64,000 nucleotides of DNA, from assembly GCF_020447265.1 (NCBI RefSeq), contig NZ_JAJADR010000008.1, positions 62,001 through 126,000 of the forward strand, written 5' to 3'. How positions within the stretch are numbered: position 1 is the first letter of the stretch; every line of letters begins with the position of its first letter. This document shows positions 62,742 through 64,000 of this stretch, one piece after another. The DNA comes from Hymenobacter lucidus. Its GTDB lineage: Bacteria; Bacteroidota; Bacteroidia; Cytophagales; Hymenobacteraceae. The position numbers and the translations under genes are program-made. Under the pieces are notes generated by a model. That model was not told where the DNA came from, made no database searches, and was given only the letters and a program-made list of their open reading frames with translations.

Positions 62742-64000
62742 ATGGACGAAGCAATAAAAGCCAAATACCAGCCCGTAATCGGCCTCGAAGTACACGCCCA
62801 GCTGCTCACCCAGAGCAAGATGTACTCTTCGGATGAAAACGAATACGGTGCCCTGCCCAATAATAACCTGTCGGTAATTACGCTGGGCCACCCCGGCACC
62901 TTGCCCAAGGTAAACCGCACGGCCGTGGAGTACGCCATGAAAATGGGCCTGGCCACCAACTGCCACATCACCCGCGACAACCTGTTTGCGCGCAAAAACT
63001 ACTTCTACCCCGACCTGCCCAAGGGCTACCAGATAACCCAGGACAAAACCCCGATCTGCACGGCCGGTACCGTCCCGATTCGCCTGGCCGACGGCACGAC
63101 CAAGAACATCGGCGTGACGCGCATTCACATGGAGGAAGACGCGGGCAAATCGATGCACCTGGCCGGGGAAGTGGAAACGCTCGTGGATCTGAACCGCGCC
63201 GGTGTGCCGCTCATTGAAATCGTGAGTGAGCCCGACATCCGCAATGCCGACGAAGCCTATGCTTACCTGAGTGAAATCAAGAAGCTGGTGGTGTACCTGG
63301 GCGTGTGCGACGGCAACATGGAAGAAGGCTCGCTGCGCTGCGACGCCAACATTTCGGTGATGCTCAAGGGGGCCGATAAGTTCGGCGTGAAGGTGGAGGT
63401 CAAAAACATGAACTCCTTCCGCAACGTGCAGCGGGCCATCGAATATGAAATCGAGCGGCAGATTGAAATCCTGGAAGCCGGTGGTACGCTCGACAGCGAA
63501 ACCCGCGGCTTTGACGCCGCCACGGGCACTACCAACGGGCAGCGCTCGAAGGAAACCCTGAACGACTACCGCTACTTCCCCGAGCCCGACCTGCCGCCGC
63601 TCGTCATCGACGATGCCTGGCTGCACGAGGTGCAGGCTTCGCTGCCGGCGCTGCCCCAGCAGCTCTACGCCCGCTTCACCGGCGAGCTGGGCCTCTCGGA
63701 CTACGACGCCTCGGTGCTCACCGACCAGAAGGAAGTGGCGCTGTTCTTTGATGAATTGTCGCGCCTGACGCCCAACGCCAAAGCCGCCGCCAACTGGGTA
63801 CAAGGCCCCGTGAAGTCGTTCCTGAACGAGCGGGCTTTGACGCTGGCCGACTTCCCGCTGCAGCCCCAGCACCTAGCCGACATCATTCAACTCATTGATG
63901 AGAACAAGGTAGGTCACTCGGTAGCTGCCAAGCAGTTATTCCCCTACTTGCTCGACCACCCAACCCAGACGGCTGCCGCTGCGGCCGAGGCTCAGGGCCT
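62742..64000 (+). CDS. gatB: aspartyl/glutamyl-tRNA amidotransferase subunit B, 3'-truncated by window edge
   Basis: ATG 62742 opens a frame with no stop to the end of the window (419 codons seen). It begins MDEAIKAKYQPVIGLEVHAQLLTQSKMYSS and has GHPGTLPKVNRTAVEYAMKMGLA, RKNYFYPDLPKGYQITQ, IHMEEDAGKSMHL, GVPLIEIVSEPDI and EEGSLRCDANISV. These are the GatB amidotransferase-core signatures. In the GatCAB complex it transfers ammonia to misacylated Glu-tRNA(Gln) or Asp-tRNA(Asn). TAACTTAG about 50 bases upstream resembles a -7 element. The last ~60 residues (tail domain) are outside the window. Confidence 0.97.
   Translation, partial: MDEAIKAKYQPVIGLEVHAQLLTQSKMYSSDENEYGALPNNNLSVITLGHPGTLPKVNRTAVEYAMKMGLATNCHITRDNLFARKNYFYPDLPKGYQITQDKTPICTAGTVPIRLADGTTKNIGVTRIHMEEDAGKSMHLAGEVETLVDLNRAGVPLIEIVSEPDIRNADEAYAYLSEIKKLVVYLGVCDGNMEEGSLRCDANISVMLKGADKFGVKVEVKNMNSFRNVQRAIEYEIERQIEILEAGGTLDSETRGFDAATGTTNGQRSKETLNDYRYFPEPDLPPLVIDDAWLHEVQASLPALPQQLYARFTGELGLSDYDASVLTDQKEVALFFDELSRLTPNAKAAANWVQGPVKSFLNERALTLADFPLQPQHLADIIQLIDENKVGHSVAAKQLFPYLLDHPTQTAAAAAEAQG

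Overview
The window reads as chromosomal DNA of a high-GC member of the Bacteroidota, most likely a Hymenobacter-like Cytophagales. Reasons: GC-rich coding DNA with strong third-position GC, promoter elements of the Bacteroidota type (-7 TAnnTTTG before several genes), a TonB-dependent receptor with an N-terminal carboxypeptidase-regulatory-like domain, paired DUF3526 ABC permeases, and a polysaccharide-degradation cluster of the PUL kind. The genus is an inference from gene content, not from a marker gene. I see no rRNA, tRNA, CRISPR array, transposase or prophage gene.

Layout. (1) 1-8.3 kb: five plus-strand secreted carbohydrate enzymes (two GH2 enzymes, two alginate-lyase-superfamily proteins, one GH88 unsaturated glucuronyl hydrolase). 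Together they look like the distal part of a utilization locus for a uronic-acid polysaccharide. (2) 8.5-15 kb: small accessory genes, including an NAD(P)-binding protein with a decayed 3' copy of itself nearby, a DUF389 membrane protein, a HAD phosphatase, a MmcQ/YjbR protein, and an Rrf2 regulator whose putative palindromic operator occurs both before its own gene and before the next gene. (3) 15-21.6 kb: leuS, a 21-nt tandem-repeat array, azoR, a luciferase-like flavin oxidoreductase, a spheroidene-monooxygenase-like protein and a pyridoxamine-oxidase-fold protein. (4) 21.7-28.5 kb: a minus-strand unit of a His-rich small exported protein, a siderophore-type TonB receptor, an ABC ATPase and two DUF3526 permeases, headed by a perfect 17-bp inverted repeat lying over a consensus promoter. 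(5) 28.7-36.5 kb: ACP-phosphodiesterase-like protein, a frameshifted zinc-ribbon gene, SlyD-like FKBP, Upf1-like helicase, and an HTH regulator divergent from a SRPBCC gene with shared GTACC boxes. (6) 36.6-41.4 kb: an ethanolamine-catabolism unit (permease, EutB, EutC) in which a cupin and a DUF1810 gene sit between eutB and eutC. (7) 41.5-52 kb: aldo/keto reductase, small envelope proteins, an RND/MMPL exporter, a lone HsdR_N-type nuclease-fold protein, thyA. (8) 52-64 kb: aminotransferase class IV, dprA, a MerR regulator, alaS, a second LLM oxidoreductase, three related secreted repeat proteins (one fused to a TonB C-terminal domain), and the 5' part of gatB.

Between the genes lie several families of long inverted-repeat elements (14.7, 20.8, 30.3, 37.4, 44.7, 54.5 and 55.1 kb), most with perfect or near-perfect terminal arms of about 30 nt, plus many conventional intrinsic terminators. 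The most interesting candidates for follow-up are the metal/siderophore unit with its palindromic operator, the Rrf2 autoregulated pair, the nested inverted-repeat elements, the 21-nt array and the secreted repeat-protein family at 59.7-62.6 kb.
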